Of a stretch of DNA of 38,458 nucleotides, positions 23,499-32,536 are shown in pieces; position 1 is the stretch's first letter; every line of letters begins with the position of its first letter. A program made the translations under genes and the position numbers. The stretch comes from Acidimicrobiia bacterium (GTDB lineage: Bacteria; Actinomycetota; Acidimicrobiia; Spongiisociales; ZC4RG35). The DNA lies in contig JACCTH010000035.1 in the NCBI GenBank assembly GCA_013812505.1, positions 1 to 38,458 on the forward strand, in the 5' to 3' direction. A model generated the notes under the pieces. That model was given only the letters and a program-made list of their open reading frames with translations. It did not search any database and had not been told where the DNA came from.

Positions 23499-23816
23499 TC
23501 AGGGTCGGTACTCCTCGTCGTCAAGGCGCGCCCGGTTGATGACGTCGACCTCCTCGATGACCGGGCTCATCGTCCAGTACTGCCAGCCGTCGAGCTCAAG
23601 ATAGGGGTGGCGGTACCGCGGCATCGCAGCGTCCCGCGGCCACGGCTTCACTACGCCTTCGGTGCGGATCAGGCTGGCGAAGGCGCAGAAGCCTTCCTCC
23701 AGGTCCGGCCGCCAGGCACGCACGGTGTACTGATGCGGCCATTGCGGCATCGTTTTAGCGAAGCGCCAACTCGCCTTGGCCACGTAGCAGCGGGCGTCTC
23801 CGGGGCCGAACTCCAC
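23499..23816 (-). CDS. Small conserved hypothetical protein
   Basis: A 105-residue protein with a strong coding character: GDARCYVAKASWRFAKTMPQWPHQYTVRAWRPDLEEGFCAFASLI, and YLELDGWQYWTMSPVIEEVDVINRAR near the C-terminus. It is rich in Trp and Tyr and has no membrane segment. I have a sense of similar small proteins in other bacteria but no function. The start is a GTG at 23816. It faces the DUF6994 gene with a gap of about 110 nt. Confidence 0.65.
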   Translation of the reverse strand: MEFGPGDARCYVAKASWRFAKTMPQWPHQYTVRAWRPDLEEGFCAFASLIRTEGVVKPWPRDAAMPRYRHPYLELDGWQYWTMSPVIEEVDVINRARLDDEEYRP

Positions 23817-24212
23817 GGTACGACGATACGCGGAGCCTGTGACAGCTTCGGTGGGCGGAGGACTCGCCGACCCGGCCTAGATCCGGGAGACGGTGCCGAG
23901 CGACGGATCGGTGTGCGACATGCACCGCCCGATAATCCCGGGCCTGGCGGACCTTGGCTCACTTTCGAGGGGCACGCGGTACTTGCGACCTCGCGCAGTC
24001 GCGCGCTGGCCGTCAGTCTCCGAGGTCGCTCGGTATCGCCCGCAGGAAACTGCCTCATATCGCCGGGTGAGCGGCGCGCCTCAGCGGTTGCTCTTGTGGC
24101 GCGACAGATCCTGCATTCGGCGTGACCCGGAAGATCCCCTGGGCGGGCCGACGTCCGAATCCCCGTTCCATCTAGATAGCAGCGCTCTGGCAACTCCGGC
24201 TGCCTCCTCGAA
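23817..24212. other. No gene recognised
   Basis: Only weak overlapping frames occur in this stretch of about 400 nt, with composition-driven Arg/Ser/Pro-rich products. I see no hairpin or repeat of note. Confidence 0.4.
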
Positions 24213-24814
24213 TCATGCGTTGGGGTCGAGCGGTGGGTGATTGAGCACGCTGGGCCGGTACTCGACCAGCTGGATACGGCCGTCGAAGGTGCGGTTGTCG
24301 ATCATCTCGAGGGCGACGTCCGGGTAGCCGTCGTAGATGCGTTCTGCGCCCGTGGCGCCAGTGATCACCGGGAACATGACGACCCGGAAGCGATCGACGA
24401 GTCCGGCTCGCACCAGCGACCGGCACAGGCTGATGCTGCCGATCGTGCTCAGGAGGCCCGAGCCGTCCTCATCGCCCGGACGACTTCGACCGCCTCGTCG
24501 CGCACGAGCGTGGTGTTGGCCCACATGAGCGGCTCCTCGAGAGACGCTGAGAACACCACCTTCGACGCTTGCGTGAGTCCGTCGACGGAGGCCTCCTCGT
24601 CGGCGGTGAACTCGCCCGTTCCCGCTGGGGCCTCTCCGGCGGCGAAGCCCGACATCAGCCGGTAGGTATTCGCTCCCATCAGGTACGTGACCTCAGGTTG
24701 CTCGCCGAGCCAGGCGAGGTACGCGGGTCCTTCCAGCCCCCACCATCCTGGCCAGCCCTCCGCCGACGCGTAGCCGTCGAGGGAGGTGATGAAGTCGACG
24801 AGGAGTTCTGGCAT
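24213..24814 (-). pseudogene. RibD C-terminal/dihydrofolate-reductase-like gene with one frameshift (copy 1)
   Basis: The ATG at 24814 opens MPELLVDFITSLDGYASAEGW, and the first frame runs through YLMGANTYRLMSGFA and KVVFSASLEEPLMWANTTLV to EAVEVVRAM. The other frame continues at once with EDGSGLLSTIGSISLCRSLV and VDRFRVVMFPVITGATGAERIYDGYPD to the stop at 24213. Together they form a complete protein of about 200 residues of the RibD_C family, which bind NADPH like the riboflavin-pathway reductase but mostly have unknown substrates. The break lies near 24475. Either a real frameshift or a single-base sequencing error explains it; otherwise the gene is whole. Confidence 0.8.
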
Positions 24815-25271
24815 GGTCGTGTCCTTGTCCCTGGATGTTAGGTAGCGGCTCCTGCTGTTGCTACGACGGCGGTACGAGGTTGGACGGGCGGCGAGTCGAG
24901 AACTCATCGCCAGCGCGCGGCGGAGTCGGCGACGTGAACACAAGAGATGCGTATCGAATGGTGCAGAAGACGCGGTACCGCTTGGTGGCGAAGGGCGGCC
25001 TATCCCATACTGCCGGCTCGAGGACACCCGATGCGTACCTGCGTTCTGACGCGGGGCCGACGTCGCATTGCCGACGGCAGGCGTCGTGGATGCGACACCT
25101 GGATGAGGGTCGCGTACTCCGCGGCGCTTGCGCTCCTCCAAGAAACCATGCGCCGAGCTTTCAGGGCCCACGGAGCGCGATCCCGAAGGCAGCGCCGCTC
25201 GGCATGGCGACCCGAGGCGTCTCATTTACGTTTGCTCCCAGGAGCGGTCTCGCAGGCGCCTGAGTAGAACC
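24815..25271. other. No gene recognised between the two divergent RibD-like genes
   Basis: This 457-nt region separates two divergently transcribed RibD-like genes, so it should hold their promoters. I could not assign boxes or ribosome sites with confidence, and the frames in it look non-coding. Confidence 0.4.
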
Positions 25272-25831
25272 ATGGCCAAGCTGATCTACGTGGCAAACGT
25301 GTCCCTTGACGGCCGCATCCAGGACGCGCACGGCAGGTTCGAATGGACCGCGCCCACCGACGAGGTCTTCACCTTCATCACTGACCTTGTGCGCCCCGTC
25401 GGTACCTACCTCTATGGACGGCGCATGTACGAAACGATGGCCGTTTGGGAGGCCGACCCCACCCTGGCCGCCCAGTCGGAGCTCAGGGCCGACTTCGCGA
25501 ACGTCTGGCAAACGGCCGACAAGATCGTCTACTCCACGACACTGCAGGCAGTCTCGACCGCCAACACGCGGCTCAAGCGCGCTTCGACCCCGATTCGGTC
25601 CGTGACATGAATACGTCCGTCGCCACCGACTTCACCGTCGGAGGGCCGACCCTCGCAGCACACGCGTTCAACGCCGGGCTGGTCGATGAGTGCCACCTCT
25701 TCATTTGTCCGGTGCTCGTCGGTCAAGGTAAGCCCGCATTCCCCAGCGACGCCCGCGCCCAGTTGGAGCTGCTGGAGGAACACCGGTTCGGCAACGGTGT
25801 CGTGTACCTCCGCCACCGCACCCAGAGCTGA
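25272..25831 (+). pseudogene. RibD C-terminal/dihydrofolate-reductase-like gene with one frameshift (copy 2)
   Basis: The ATG at 25272 gives MAKLIYVANVSLDGRIQDAHGRFEWTAP, then YLYGRRMYETMAVWE and KIVYSTTLQAVSTANTRLKR. The frame then fails near 25580-25595. The next frame continues DPDSVRDMNTSVATDFTVGG and LAAHAFNAGLVDECHLFICPVLVGQGKPAFP to 25831. The two frames together make a full RibD_C-type reductase of about 185 residues. It is divergent from copy 1 in sequence and orientation, so it is not a recent duplicate. As in copy 1, the break falls just before the second half of the fold. Confidence 0.8.
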
Positions 25832-25887
25832 CCCTCCAGGCGGAAGCGCACCGTCGCTTCGCTCGACGCTCGGCAATGGGTTGGCAA

Positions 25888-25913
25888 CGTTTGACACCAG
25901 TTTGACGCAGGGC
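25888..25913 (+). repeat. GTTTGAC-type direct repeat, candidate integrase arm site (right)
   Basis: gtttgac followed 5 nt later by a second tttgac and then gcagggcc. This is nearly the same as 9554-9578 and in the same orientation. It lies 36 nt left of the IS; with the IS removed it would be about 40 nt from the tRNA 3' end, a position expected for an attachment-site arm. Confidence 0.35.
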
Positions 25914-25948
25914 CCTTAGACGGGCGGTAGTAGATGCGACAGAAAACA

Positions 25949-27584
25949 GAAAACCCAAGCATCGGAGGCTGTCGCATGAATCCGCGAAATCCGCGGGCGG
26001 CGGCCTTGGGCTTGTGATCATGGGTTGATGGTGAATGTGCGTGCTGTGGAGCGGGATCAGCAGTGGCTGATGCCGCCGTCGCTTCGAGACTGGCTTCCTC
26101 CAGGTCATCTGGCCTGGTTCGTTCTGGATGTGGTCGCCGAGTTGGACTTGTCGGGGTTCTATGGGTGGATGCGTTCTGATGGCCGGGGTGGCGCCTCTTA
26201 CGATCCGGGGCTGATGGTGGGGGTGCTGTTCTACGCCTATTGCGTTGGTGAACGTTCGTCCCGGCGGATCGAGCGACGCCTGACAGAGGATGTGGCGTTC
26301 CGGGTGGTCGCCGCCAACCAGTGCCCGGATCACGCCACCCTGGCCCGGTTCCGTCGCACCCACCAGGACGCTGTCGCCGGGCTGTTCGCCCAGGTGTTGG
26401 GATTGTGCGCCGCCGAGGGTCTGATCTCTTCGGGGGTGGTGGCGATCGACGGCACCAGGATCGAAGCCAACGCCTCGGAGTCTCAGACCAGGACCCGCCG
26501 TCAGATCGCCGACGAGTTGTTGGCCGAGGCGGAAGCGACCGACGCCTCCGAGGATGAGGCCTTGGGGGATCGGCGGGGTGATGAGCTCCCGGAGCGGTGG
26601 GTCGACAGCCGTGAGCGGAGGGCACGGCTTCGGGAGGCGTTACGCCAGTTGGACGCCGACGGGCCCTCCGACCCGGAGACCCATCGGGCTGCCCGGGAGG
26701 CGAAGGAGGCAGAGCTTGGTCACAAGCTGGCGGGCCGTAAACCCGACCCGGATGCCCGATGGGGCAAGAAAGCCAAGTTCCGCAAGGTCAACACGACCGA
26801 TCCGGACAGCCGGATCATCAAAGACGGCCGCCGGTATGTGCAGGGATACAACGCCCAAGCCGCCGTCACCGAAGACCAAGTAATCGTGGCGGCCGAGATG
26901 ACCAACAACGCCCGAGACTCGGTCGTCTTCACCGAAATGGTCACCGCTACCAATACCAACCTGGCCGGTGCAGGATCAGCGGCTGCCAAAACGTTCGTGG
27001 CCGACGCCGGCTACTGGTCAGCAGACAACGCCGGCCTCGAATGCGGCGCCGAGATCCTGATCGCGCCGATGCCGGCCACCCGCGGCATCACCAATCCCGA
27101 CGACCCCCGCCTCGCCCAACATCAAGCAGTGATCGAACGGCTCGACCGATCAGAGATCAGCATCGCCGAGGCCGCCACCGAAATGGGAGTCTCCAAGACC
27201 TGGGCTCGCCAACTGTTGGCCAACCACCGTCGCGGCGCACAAGACCCCGTCCAGCTTCGAGCCCGAATGCTCCAACGGCTCGCAAATCCAGACGCGGCCG
27301 CGGCGTTCGCCAAACGAGGCACCACCGTCGAGCCAGTCTTCGGGAACCTCAAAGCCAACCTCGGATATCGGCGGTTCTCCCGTCGAGGCTTCACCGCCGT
27401 CGCCAGCGAATGGCGGCTGATCTGCACCGCCCACAACCTCTTGAAGCTCCACCGGCACCAACCCGCGACCACCTAACCAATCCGCCCACCCGCCCAGATG
27501 CAGTCCGTGCCGAATCGGGCACCGACAGCACGACAACCCCGTTCTGGACCATTAATGCGACAGCCTCCATCGCCTGGGTTTTTC
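25949..27584 (+). mobile_element. IS1182-type insertion sequence with imperfect 33-bp terminal inverted repeats
   Basis: The left end (gaaaacccaagcatcggagg at 25949-25968, continuing ctgtcgcatgaat) and the complement of the right end (27551-27584) match at about 29 of 33 positions; the shared core is ggaggctgtcgcat. The ends enclose a single transposase gene and about 110 nt on the right. The right end stops 6 nt from the tRNA-fMet 3' end. I could not define a convincing target-site duplication, so the exact outer bases may be off by a few. Confidence 0.8.
26028..27476 (+). CDS. IS1182-family DDE transposase
   Basis: A 482-residue transposase. The N-terminal domain (QQWLMPPSLRDWLPPGHLAWFVLD) is the typical IS1182/DUF772 start, followed by the RIERRLTEDVAFRVV helix and CPDHATLARFRR. 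The DDE triad is visible as D in VVAIDGTRIEANAS near 143, D in FVADAGYWS near 325, and E in VEPVFGNLK near 440; the final YRRFSRRG is the usual C1-like end. The frame opens with TTG at 26025 and ATG at 26028. Length and motifs are complete, so it may be active. Confidence 0.92.
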   Translation: MVNVRAVERDQQWLMPPSLRDWLPPGHLAWFVLDVVAELDLSGFYGWMRSDGRGGASYDPGLMVGVLFYAYCVGERSSRRIERRLTEDVAFRVVAANQCPDHATLARFRRTHQDAVAGLFAQVLGLCAAEGLISSGVVAIDGTRIEANASESQTRTRRQIADELLAEAEATDASEDEALGDRRGDELPERWVDSRERRARLREALRQLDADGPSDPETHRAAREAKEAELGHKLAGRKPDPDARWGKKAKFRKVNTTDPDSRIIKDGRRYVQGYNAQAAVTEDQVIVAAEMTNNARDSVVFTEMVTATNTNLAGAGSAAAKTFVADAGYWSADNAGLECGAEILIAPMPATRGITNPDDPRLAQHQAVIERLDRSEISIAEAATEMGVSKTWARQLLANHRRGAQDPVQLRARMLQRLANPDAAAAFAKRGTTVEPVFGNLKANLGYRRFSRRGFTAVASEWRLICTAHNLLKLHRHQPATT

Positions 27585-27590
27585 GGTTAG

Positions 27591-27664
<74 letters not shown>

Positions 27665-27710
27665 TCGTTGAGTGCAGTTTAAGGCGGCGGCTCCGATACG
27701 CAAAGAGCGC

Positions 27711-27759
27711 AAACCTTAGGTTCTGGTGGTGGTCTAGCGACCACGCAAACCTTAGGTTT
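27711..27759. repeat. Palindromic ~48-bp intergenic repeat, copy A
   Basis: Two cores, AACCTTAGGTT at 27712-27722 and AAACCTTAGGTTT at 27747-27759, flank a hairpin centre (ggtggtggtc-tagc-gaccacgc). Each core is itself a near palindrome. The second core contains the TAA stop of the UPF0182 gene. Copy B at 36689-36735 matches it over most of its length when reverse-complemented. Confidence 0.8.
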
Positions 27760-30640
27760 GTGTAGTGGCGCGGCTGGCCTCGCCCGAGACGGCAGCGAGG
27801 TCGAGGGCTTGTTGGACGAGGGCCCGGGCCTCGTCGACCAGCCGTTGGTAGCCGGCGAGGTCGCCGGCACGGAGCGCCTCTTCGGCCTCGGCGAAGGCCT
27901 GGTCGGCTCGTCCCAACAGCTCGGCGATGTCGCCCTCGGGTGAGGGTTCGGGGTCGGTGGGGGTGCCGACGTCTTCGCCGAAGACCAGTGCCAGCGCCGA
28001 AGCCAACGACGGCGCCCACTCGATCCGATCCTCGAAGACGACGATGATCCGTTCGAACTCGGGGATGCCGCCCTCGGCAGCCTCAAGGAAGACCGATTGC
28101 GCGTAGAGCAACGAGTCACCGATGGGGAGCACCAGCACATCTCCTTGGAGCACTGACGAACCCCGCGTGCGCCACAAGCTGAATTGGGCCGAGATCTCGG
28201 GTTGAGCCTCGATCCGCAACGCAACCTGTTCGATCCCAGCCACCTGTGACCCGGGCGCGATCCGGTTGTCGATGATCTGCCCGTAGTCGTCGGGGTCGCT
28301 TGAGACCGTGAGGAAGCTCGATAGGTTTTGCCTCCCTCGCGGAGCGAAGGCCTGCAGCGCGACATAGCTCAGTTGCCCGTCGAGCTCGAGCATGGTGTAG
28401 TAGGGCAGCGCTTCTTCGACGAATTCGGGCTCCCCGGAAACCGCCGAAACCCCGTCGCCGATCAGGTCGGCGCCCGCTCCCCGGATCGGAACCTCATTCT
28501 CATCGAAGGCACCCGCCAGCGGGATCGACCAGCGGTCGAGTCCCTGATAAAAGATCGACACATCGGTGACGTGATAGTCGAGATAGACCTCCGACTGGAC
28601 GGTGAGCAGGTCGAGCGGATAGCGGAGGTGGCTGCGCAATTCTTCTGGCATCGCCGACAGCCCGACAAAGAGCGAAGGAAAGGCTGAACGCCATGCAGCC
28701 AGGATGGGGTCGTTCTCGTCGATGGCGTAGAAGACGGTGGTGCCGTCGTAGGCATCGATTACGGCCTTGACCGAGTTGCGGAGGTAGTTGGTGCCCTCCC
28801 GGATCCCGGTGCCCTCATAGAGCCGGCGGCGGTCGAGGTTGCTGATCGGCGTCGAGTAGGGATACCCGCCGGTAAAGGTGTAGAGGTCGACCACCCATTT
28901 GACTCTCCCGTCGACCACGACCGGATAGGGATCGGCATCCACGGCGAGGAAGGGGACCAACTCGGCGACGATGTCGTCGATCTCGCGTTCCATCAGGATC
29001 CTCGAGTCGGGTCGGATCTGATCGGAGATCACCATGTTCAGGTCCCGGAAGCGCAACCCGAACGCCAATCGGCGCCAAATCGACGAAAGCTCCACTCCTC
29101 CGAGTCCGTTGTAGTCGGTGGAGGCGAAGGTGTCTTGTCCGGTGGGATAGTCGATCTCCCCGGTGGCGTTGCGCACGATGACCGGCTCGTTCTCCAACAG
29201 GTCGAGCTCCCCGAAATAGATCCGCGGCTGATCGAGCTCAAGCTCAGCAACCTCGCCTTCGGGCGGCAGTTGGGAGACCAAGTAGCTCGGAGCGCCGTTG
29301 GTGCCAATTCGGGCGGCGTAGCTCGACACCAGGCCAAACCCGTGGGTGTAGCTTAGACGGCGCACCTGCCAGTTGTCGTCGATCTCGTTCGTCTCGAGCT
29401 CGCGCACCGACAACATCACTTGGGTCAGTTGGCCATCGATCACGTACCGGTCGGAGTCGACCTCGGCCAAGCGGTAATACTCCCGAAACTCCTGCGGGGA
29501 GTAGGCATTGGAAAGCACGTCGGGATCCCACAGACGCAAGTTGTCAAAGGTGGGGGCAGCGGCGGTGAGCTCCTCGGGCTCAATCGCCCCGTCGGCGGCG
29601 AACTCCTCCACCGTCACGTCATCGAGGCCATAGGCCTGCCGGGTGAACTGAACGTTGTTGTTGATGAAGGAGCTCTGGAGGACGATCGGGTTCGGCTCGA
29701 CCTGGAACTTCTCGACGGCCGCCGGATAGACCACGCCGGCGCCGATCGAGATCAAAAGCCACGCCGCTCCGGCGACCACGGGCAACGTCCAGCCCTGTCG
29801 CCAAATGTTGATGACCAGCAGGACGGCGGTTACCACGGCGGTCCACAACAGAAGCTGCAGCACCGGGAGCCGGGCGTGGACATCGGTGTAGCCGGCGCCG
29901 AAAAACTCGGTGTTGCGACTCGAGTAGAGGAGTCGATAGGCGTCGAGGCGATAGAGCGCCGCCCGGACGAGAACCAGCAGCGCCAGCAGGACGGACACCT
30001 GCAGCTTGGCCCCGCGAGTGAAGAAAGAGCCGCCGCCGCGCCGCAGTCGAAGAGCACCGTTGACGTAATAGGCGGCAACCACCAAGAGCGTCGTCACCAG
30101 AAGCAGGTTGAACACCCAGGCGAGGACACTGCGGATCATCGGCAACGTGAAGATGTAGAAGCCCAGGTCGTTGTTGAAGATCGGATCGTTGATACCGAAT
30201 GGCACCCGGTTCAGATACAGGAAGAGTTGCTCCGTCCACCCTCCCGCGCCTCCACCGATCAAGATCGCCATCGCCGCCGCCCCCACGAGCCACAAGAGCG
30301 GCAATCGGCCCGCCACCGATTCCCGAATCCGATTGAGCAGCTCGTCGGCCTCATCGGAGTCGGCCAAAGTGAGATGACGATTAGACGAACGCTGCGCCAG
30401 CGTCAGATTGGTGTAGATGACGAGGAAAGAGAGGGCGACGAAACCGCCGATCAGGGCCCAACGCGCGATCTGACGGGTCCACCACACATTCGCAAAGCCG
30501 ACCGAATCGTGCCAGAGGTAGTCGGTCCAGAGGGTGGACAGCCCGGTGAGGAGGAGGTAAACCGCCAGCGCCCCGAGGAGATATGGCAGGAAACGACGTC
30601 CACCTCGCGCCGACGCCGTTGACCCGTACCTGACCTGCAT
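27752..30640 (-). CDS. UPF0182 family large membrane protein
   Basis: A 962-residue protein from the ATG at 30640; the frame is open 6 nt further to a TTG. Residues 1-330 carry about seven membrane segments (YLLGALAVYLLLTGLSTLW, WALIGGFVALSFLVIYTN, LWLVGAAAMAILIGGGAGGW). A long extracytoplasmic domain follows with family blocks such as RDLNMVISDQI, DGRVKWVVDLYT and YPLDLLTVQSEVYLDYHV. The acidic tail (GDIAELLGRADQAFAEAEEAL) is typical. UPF0182 proteins are widespread in actinobacteria and cyanobacteria and have no settled function. The stop codon comes from repeat copy A, and a half-repeat sits 5 nt upstream of the start. Confidence 0.93.
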   Translation of the reverse strand: MQVRYGSTASARGGRRFLPYLLGALAVYLLLTGLSTLWTDYLWHDSVGFANVWWTRQIARWALIGGFVALSFLVIYTNLTLAQRSSNRHLTLADSDEADELLNRIRESVAGRLPLLWLVGAAAMAILIGGGAGGWTEQLFLYLNRVPFGINDPIFNNDLGFYIFTLPMIRSVLAWVFNLLLVTTLLVVAAYYVNGALRLRRGGGSFFTRGAKLQVSVLLALLVLVRAALYRLDAYRLLYSSRNTEFFGAGYTDVHARLPVLQLLLWTAVVTAVLLVINIWRQGWTLPVVAGAAWLLISIGAGVVYPAAVEKFQVEPNPIVLQSSFINNNVQFTRQAYGLDDVTVEEFAADGAIEPEELTAAAPTFDNLRLWDPDVLSNAYSPQEFREYYRLAEVDSDRYVIDGQLTQVMLSVRELETNEIDDNWQVRRLSYTHGFGLVSSYAARIGTNGAPSYLVSQLPPEGEVAELELDQPRIYFGELDLLENEPVIVRNATGEIDYPTGQDTFASTDYNGLGGVELSSIWRRLAFGLRFRDLNMVISDQIRPDSRILMEREIDDIVAELVPFLAVDADPYPVVVDGRVKWVVDLYTFTGGYPYSTPISNLDRRRLYEGTGIREGTNYLRNSVKAVIDAYDGTTVFYAIDENDPILAAWRSAFPSLFVGLSAMPEELRSHLRYPLDLLTVQSEVYLDYHVTDVSIFYQGLDRWSIPLAGAFDENEVPIRGAGADLIGDGVSAVSGEPEFVEEALPYYTMLELDGQLSYVALQAFAPRGRQNLSSFLTVSSDPDDYGQIIDNRIAPGSQVAGIEQVALRIEAQPEISAQFSLWRTRGSSVLQGDVLVLPIGDSLLYAQSVFLEAAEGGIPEFERIIVVFEDRIEWAPSLASALALVFGEDVGTPTDPEPSPEGDIAELLGRADQAFAEAEEALRAGDLAGYQRLVDEARALVQQALDLAAVSGEASRATTQT

Positions 30641-30644
30641 AACC

Positions 30645-30656
30645 AAACCTTAGGTT
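30645..30656. repeat. Half copy (single core) of the CCTTAGG repeat
   Basis: AAACCTTAGGTT at 30645-30656 is one core of the repeat seen at 27711 and 36689, here just upstream of the UPF0182 start. No hairpin centre or second core accompanies it. Confidence 0.55.
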
Positions 30657-30690
30657 GTGCTGGGGATTCGAAAGGTTGCTTAGGCTGCTC

Positions 30691-31077
30691 ATGATGGCGA
30701 GCTGGGACGATGTCCGCCGGTTGGCGCTTGCGTTGCCGGAAACGGCGGAGAAAGTCGATGGCGACTTTTCGCAATGGAAAGTGAAGGACAAGCTCTTCGT
30801 CTGGATGCGCCCGTTGCGCAAGTCCGACTATGACGCTCTCGGTGACGAGGCCCCGACCGGCCCCATCCTCGGCGCCCGGACCGACGGGCTAGCCGCCAAG
30901 GAGGCGCTGCTCGCTGACGGAGGCGCGGTCTACTTCACGACCCCGCACTTCAACGGATATCCAGCGATTTTGGTCCAGCTCGACAACATCGACCTTTCCG
31001 AGCTGGAGGAGTTGGTCACTGAGGCGTGGGCGGTGCGAGCCCCCAAACGAGTGGCAGACGCCTACTTCGGTCGCTAG
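30691..31077 (+). CDS. MmcQ/YjbR family protein
   Basis: A 128-residue protein: MMASWDDVRRLALALPETAEKVDGDFSQWKVKDKLFVWMRP, then GPILGARTDGLAAKEALLADGGAVYFTTPHFNGYPAILVQLDNID and a C-terminal helix EELVTEAWAVRAPKRVADAY. This is the CyaY-like fold of the YjbR group, which are small, possibly DNA-binding proteins of unknown role. The ATG pair at 30691/30694 is preferred to an upstream GTG at 30655 because the family opens at the VRRLALALP helix. It is divergent from the UPF0182 gene with a 50-nt gap. Confidence 0.85.
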   Translation: MMASWDDVRRLALALPETAEKVDGDFSQWKVKDKLFVWMRPLRKSDYDALGDEAPTGPILGARTDGLAAKEALLADGGAVYFTTPHFNGYPAILVQLDNIDLSELEELVTEAWAVRAPKRVADAYFGR

Positions 31078-31096
31078 CGAGGACGAAACAACCCGG

Positions 31097-32053
31097 CTAG
31101 CCGAGCGCCCGCGGTCGCTGCGCTCGCGCTCGGATTCCGTACGGTGGATGCGCCGACCACTCGCGGACCGCAGCCTCGATGACTTCCCCAACTCGGGGGG
31201 CAGCGTCGGTGGTGAGTCGGTGGTCAAAGGGAACCTCCACCGCCGGAACCTGGAGCAGTGCGGCCGATGCCCTTTGATCGGCAGGTGAGATCACCCCATC
31301 GTCTGAGGTGACGATCCACAGCGCCGGGGGAAGTCGAAAATCGGTCCAGGCGCGGGCGTCGAAACGGCGCAACTCGGCTGCGCTTTCTTCCATGATCTGG
31401 CGTTGTGGCCGGACCGCGTATTCCCAGGCGATCATCCGGGCCTGGTCGGGGTCGCGCATTTCCTCGACCCGCTGCCGTCTCATTGTCACCGGTGAGTTCG
31501 GGCCCAGCACGTAGGGAGCGGCGGCCACCTTGAGCTGATGCCGAGGACGGACCCAGAATGCCGAGGACCCCACGACGATCAGCCCGGTGAATGCGTGCGG
31601 TGTCGAACGCCGAACCGCGGTGAGGGCGATCGGTCCGCCCATCGAGTGACCGACGAGCGCCGGACGAACCACGCCGGCGTCCTCGATCGCCATTTGTACC
31701 GCTTCCGCGGCCAGCTCGAAGGAGAATCGAGTCTGCAGCGTCGAGCGCCCGTGTCCAGGCAGGTCGACTGCAACGACCGTGCGCCGGGTATGAGCGAGCA
31801 AACGCCACCAGACCGAGTCTGCCGACCTTCCCCACCCGTGCACCAGTAGCAGGGGTGGGCCGGGGTCGGCGCCGAGCACGAAGCGATACGACAACCGGCC
31901 CCAATTTGTGGGAACGATGCGGACTCTTCCGGCCAGCGCGGGGATGTCGCAACGACTGGCGCTGCGCTCTTCCACCGCTCTCCGATAGCGGTGCAAAAAC
32001 GCAGCGGCTGCCAGGCCCGGCAGCGCCAGGGCCAACGAGCGGCTCGGTCGCAT
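31097..32053 (-). CDS. Alpha/beta hydrolase
   Basis: A 318-residue hydrolase from the ATG at 32053. After a hydrophobic N-terminal segment (LALALPGLAAAAFL), the core has LLLVHGWGRSADSVWW, VVAVDLPGHGRS, the nucleophile elbow GHSMGG, an acid in TSDDGVISPADQR, and the base in PFDHRLTTDAAP. The substrate is not evident; lysophospholipase- or esterase-like activity is usual for this group. The frame extends 78 nt to a GTG at 32131, but that start falls inside a strong hairpin. The ATG at 32053 has AGGAGG directly before it, closer than normal, so the start is uncertain. Confidence 0.85.
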   Translation of the reverse strand: MRPSRSLALALPGLAAAAFLHRYRRAVEERSASRCDIPALAGRVRIVPTNWGRLSYRFVLGADPGPPLLLVHGWGRSADSVWWRLLAHTRRTVVAVDLPGHGRSTLQTRFSFELAAEAVQMAIEDAGVVRPALVGHSMGGPIALTAVRRSTPHAFTGLIVVGSSAFWVRPRHQLKVAAAPYVLGPNSPVTMRRQRVEEMRDPDQARMIAWEYAVRPQRQIMEESAAELRRFDARAWTDFRLPPALWIVTSDDGVISPADQRASAALLQVPAVEVPFDHRLTTDAAPRVGEVIEAAVREWSAHPPYGIRARAQRPRALG

Positions 32054-32118
32054 CCTCCTCTGAGCATCGACGGTCGACCGTTCTAGGCGAATAGCTCGCT
32101 GGACCCAGCGTTTTCGCG

Positions 32119-32151
32119 ACCAAACCGGCACCTGGCAGGTGCCGGTTTGGT
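32119..32151 (-). terminator. Perfect 15-bp stem-loop after the second YjbR-like gene
   Basis: ACCAAACCGGCACCT at 32119-32133 and its exact complement at 32137-32151 flank the loop ggc. On the minus strand it follows the stop of the YjbR-like gene by about 24 nt and precedes the hydrolase gene. It lacks a long T tract, which is common for terminators in high-GC genomes. Confidence 0.65.
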
Positions 32152-32174
32152 TTGGTGATAAAGCCGGGGCTTCT

Positions 32175-32521
32175 TTAGGCGCGTTCGCTGTCGAGCAGGG
32201 CTGCTTGTCGCTTCGTGGCTACCTGTCGGTATGCCGCCTCCACGATGTCAGCAACCTCGTCCCACTCGACAGGGACATCGAGGTAGATCCCGAGCCACCC
32301 CCCCGGGGACCCACATAGGGAGGTCGAAAGAATCGGTCAGGCCGATCGGCGACCAGCCTCTCCTGGAAACCTGCCGGAGCGGCACACCAAAATCCCAACC
32401 GATCGTCGTGGTGATGATCCGCATAAGTCACGAAGACCTTCTTGCCACTGACAAACCAGGTGGGTTCACCGTGACTCAACCGCTCACTAGTTTCCGGTAA
32501 GCCCAGGCAAAGTCGGCGCAA
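32175..32521 (-). pseudogene. Second MmcQ/YjbR-like gene, frameshifted in a G7 run
   Basis: The first frame reads RRLCLGLPETSERLSHGEPTWFVSGKKVFVTYADHHHDD and LGFWCAAPAGFQERLVADRPDRFFRPPYVGPRG. It then goes out of frame at a run of seven G (minus strand, near 32300). The other frame continues WLGIYLDVPVEWDEVADIVE and AAYRQVATKRQAALL to a TAA at 32175, which completes the YjbR fold. No ATG opens the frame; a TTG at 32521 is the likely start, 16 nt after the DivIVA-like stop. A homopolymer miscount is as likely as real decay. Confidence 0.75.
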
Positions 32522-32536
32522 TTCGGATTCATGTTC

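Noticed and set aside
24449-25225. N-terminal 137-codon extension of the first RibD-like gene
   Set aside because: The extension is Arg/Ser-rich and unlike any protein. The family start is the methionine at 24814.
29420-30622. Plus-strand frame of 400 codons opposite UPF0182
   Set aside because: Composition-driven shadow of a strongly coding gene; no ribosome site or recognisable domain.
32119-32151. Operator or mobile-element end
   Set aside because: The perfect palindrome has no second copy in the window and sits just after a stop codon, so a terminator is the simpler reading.
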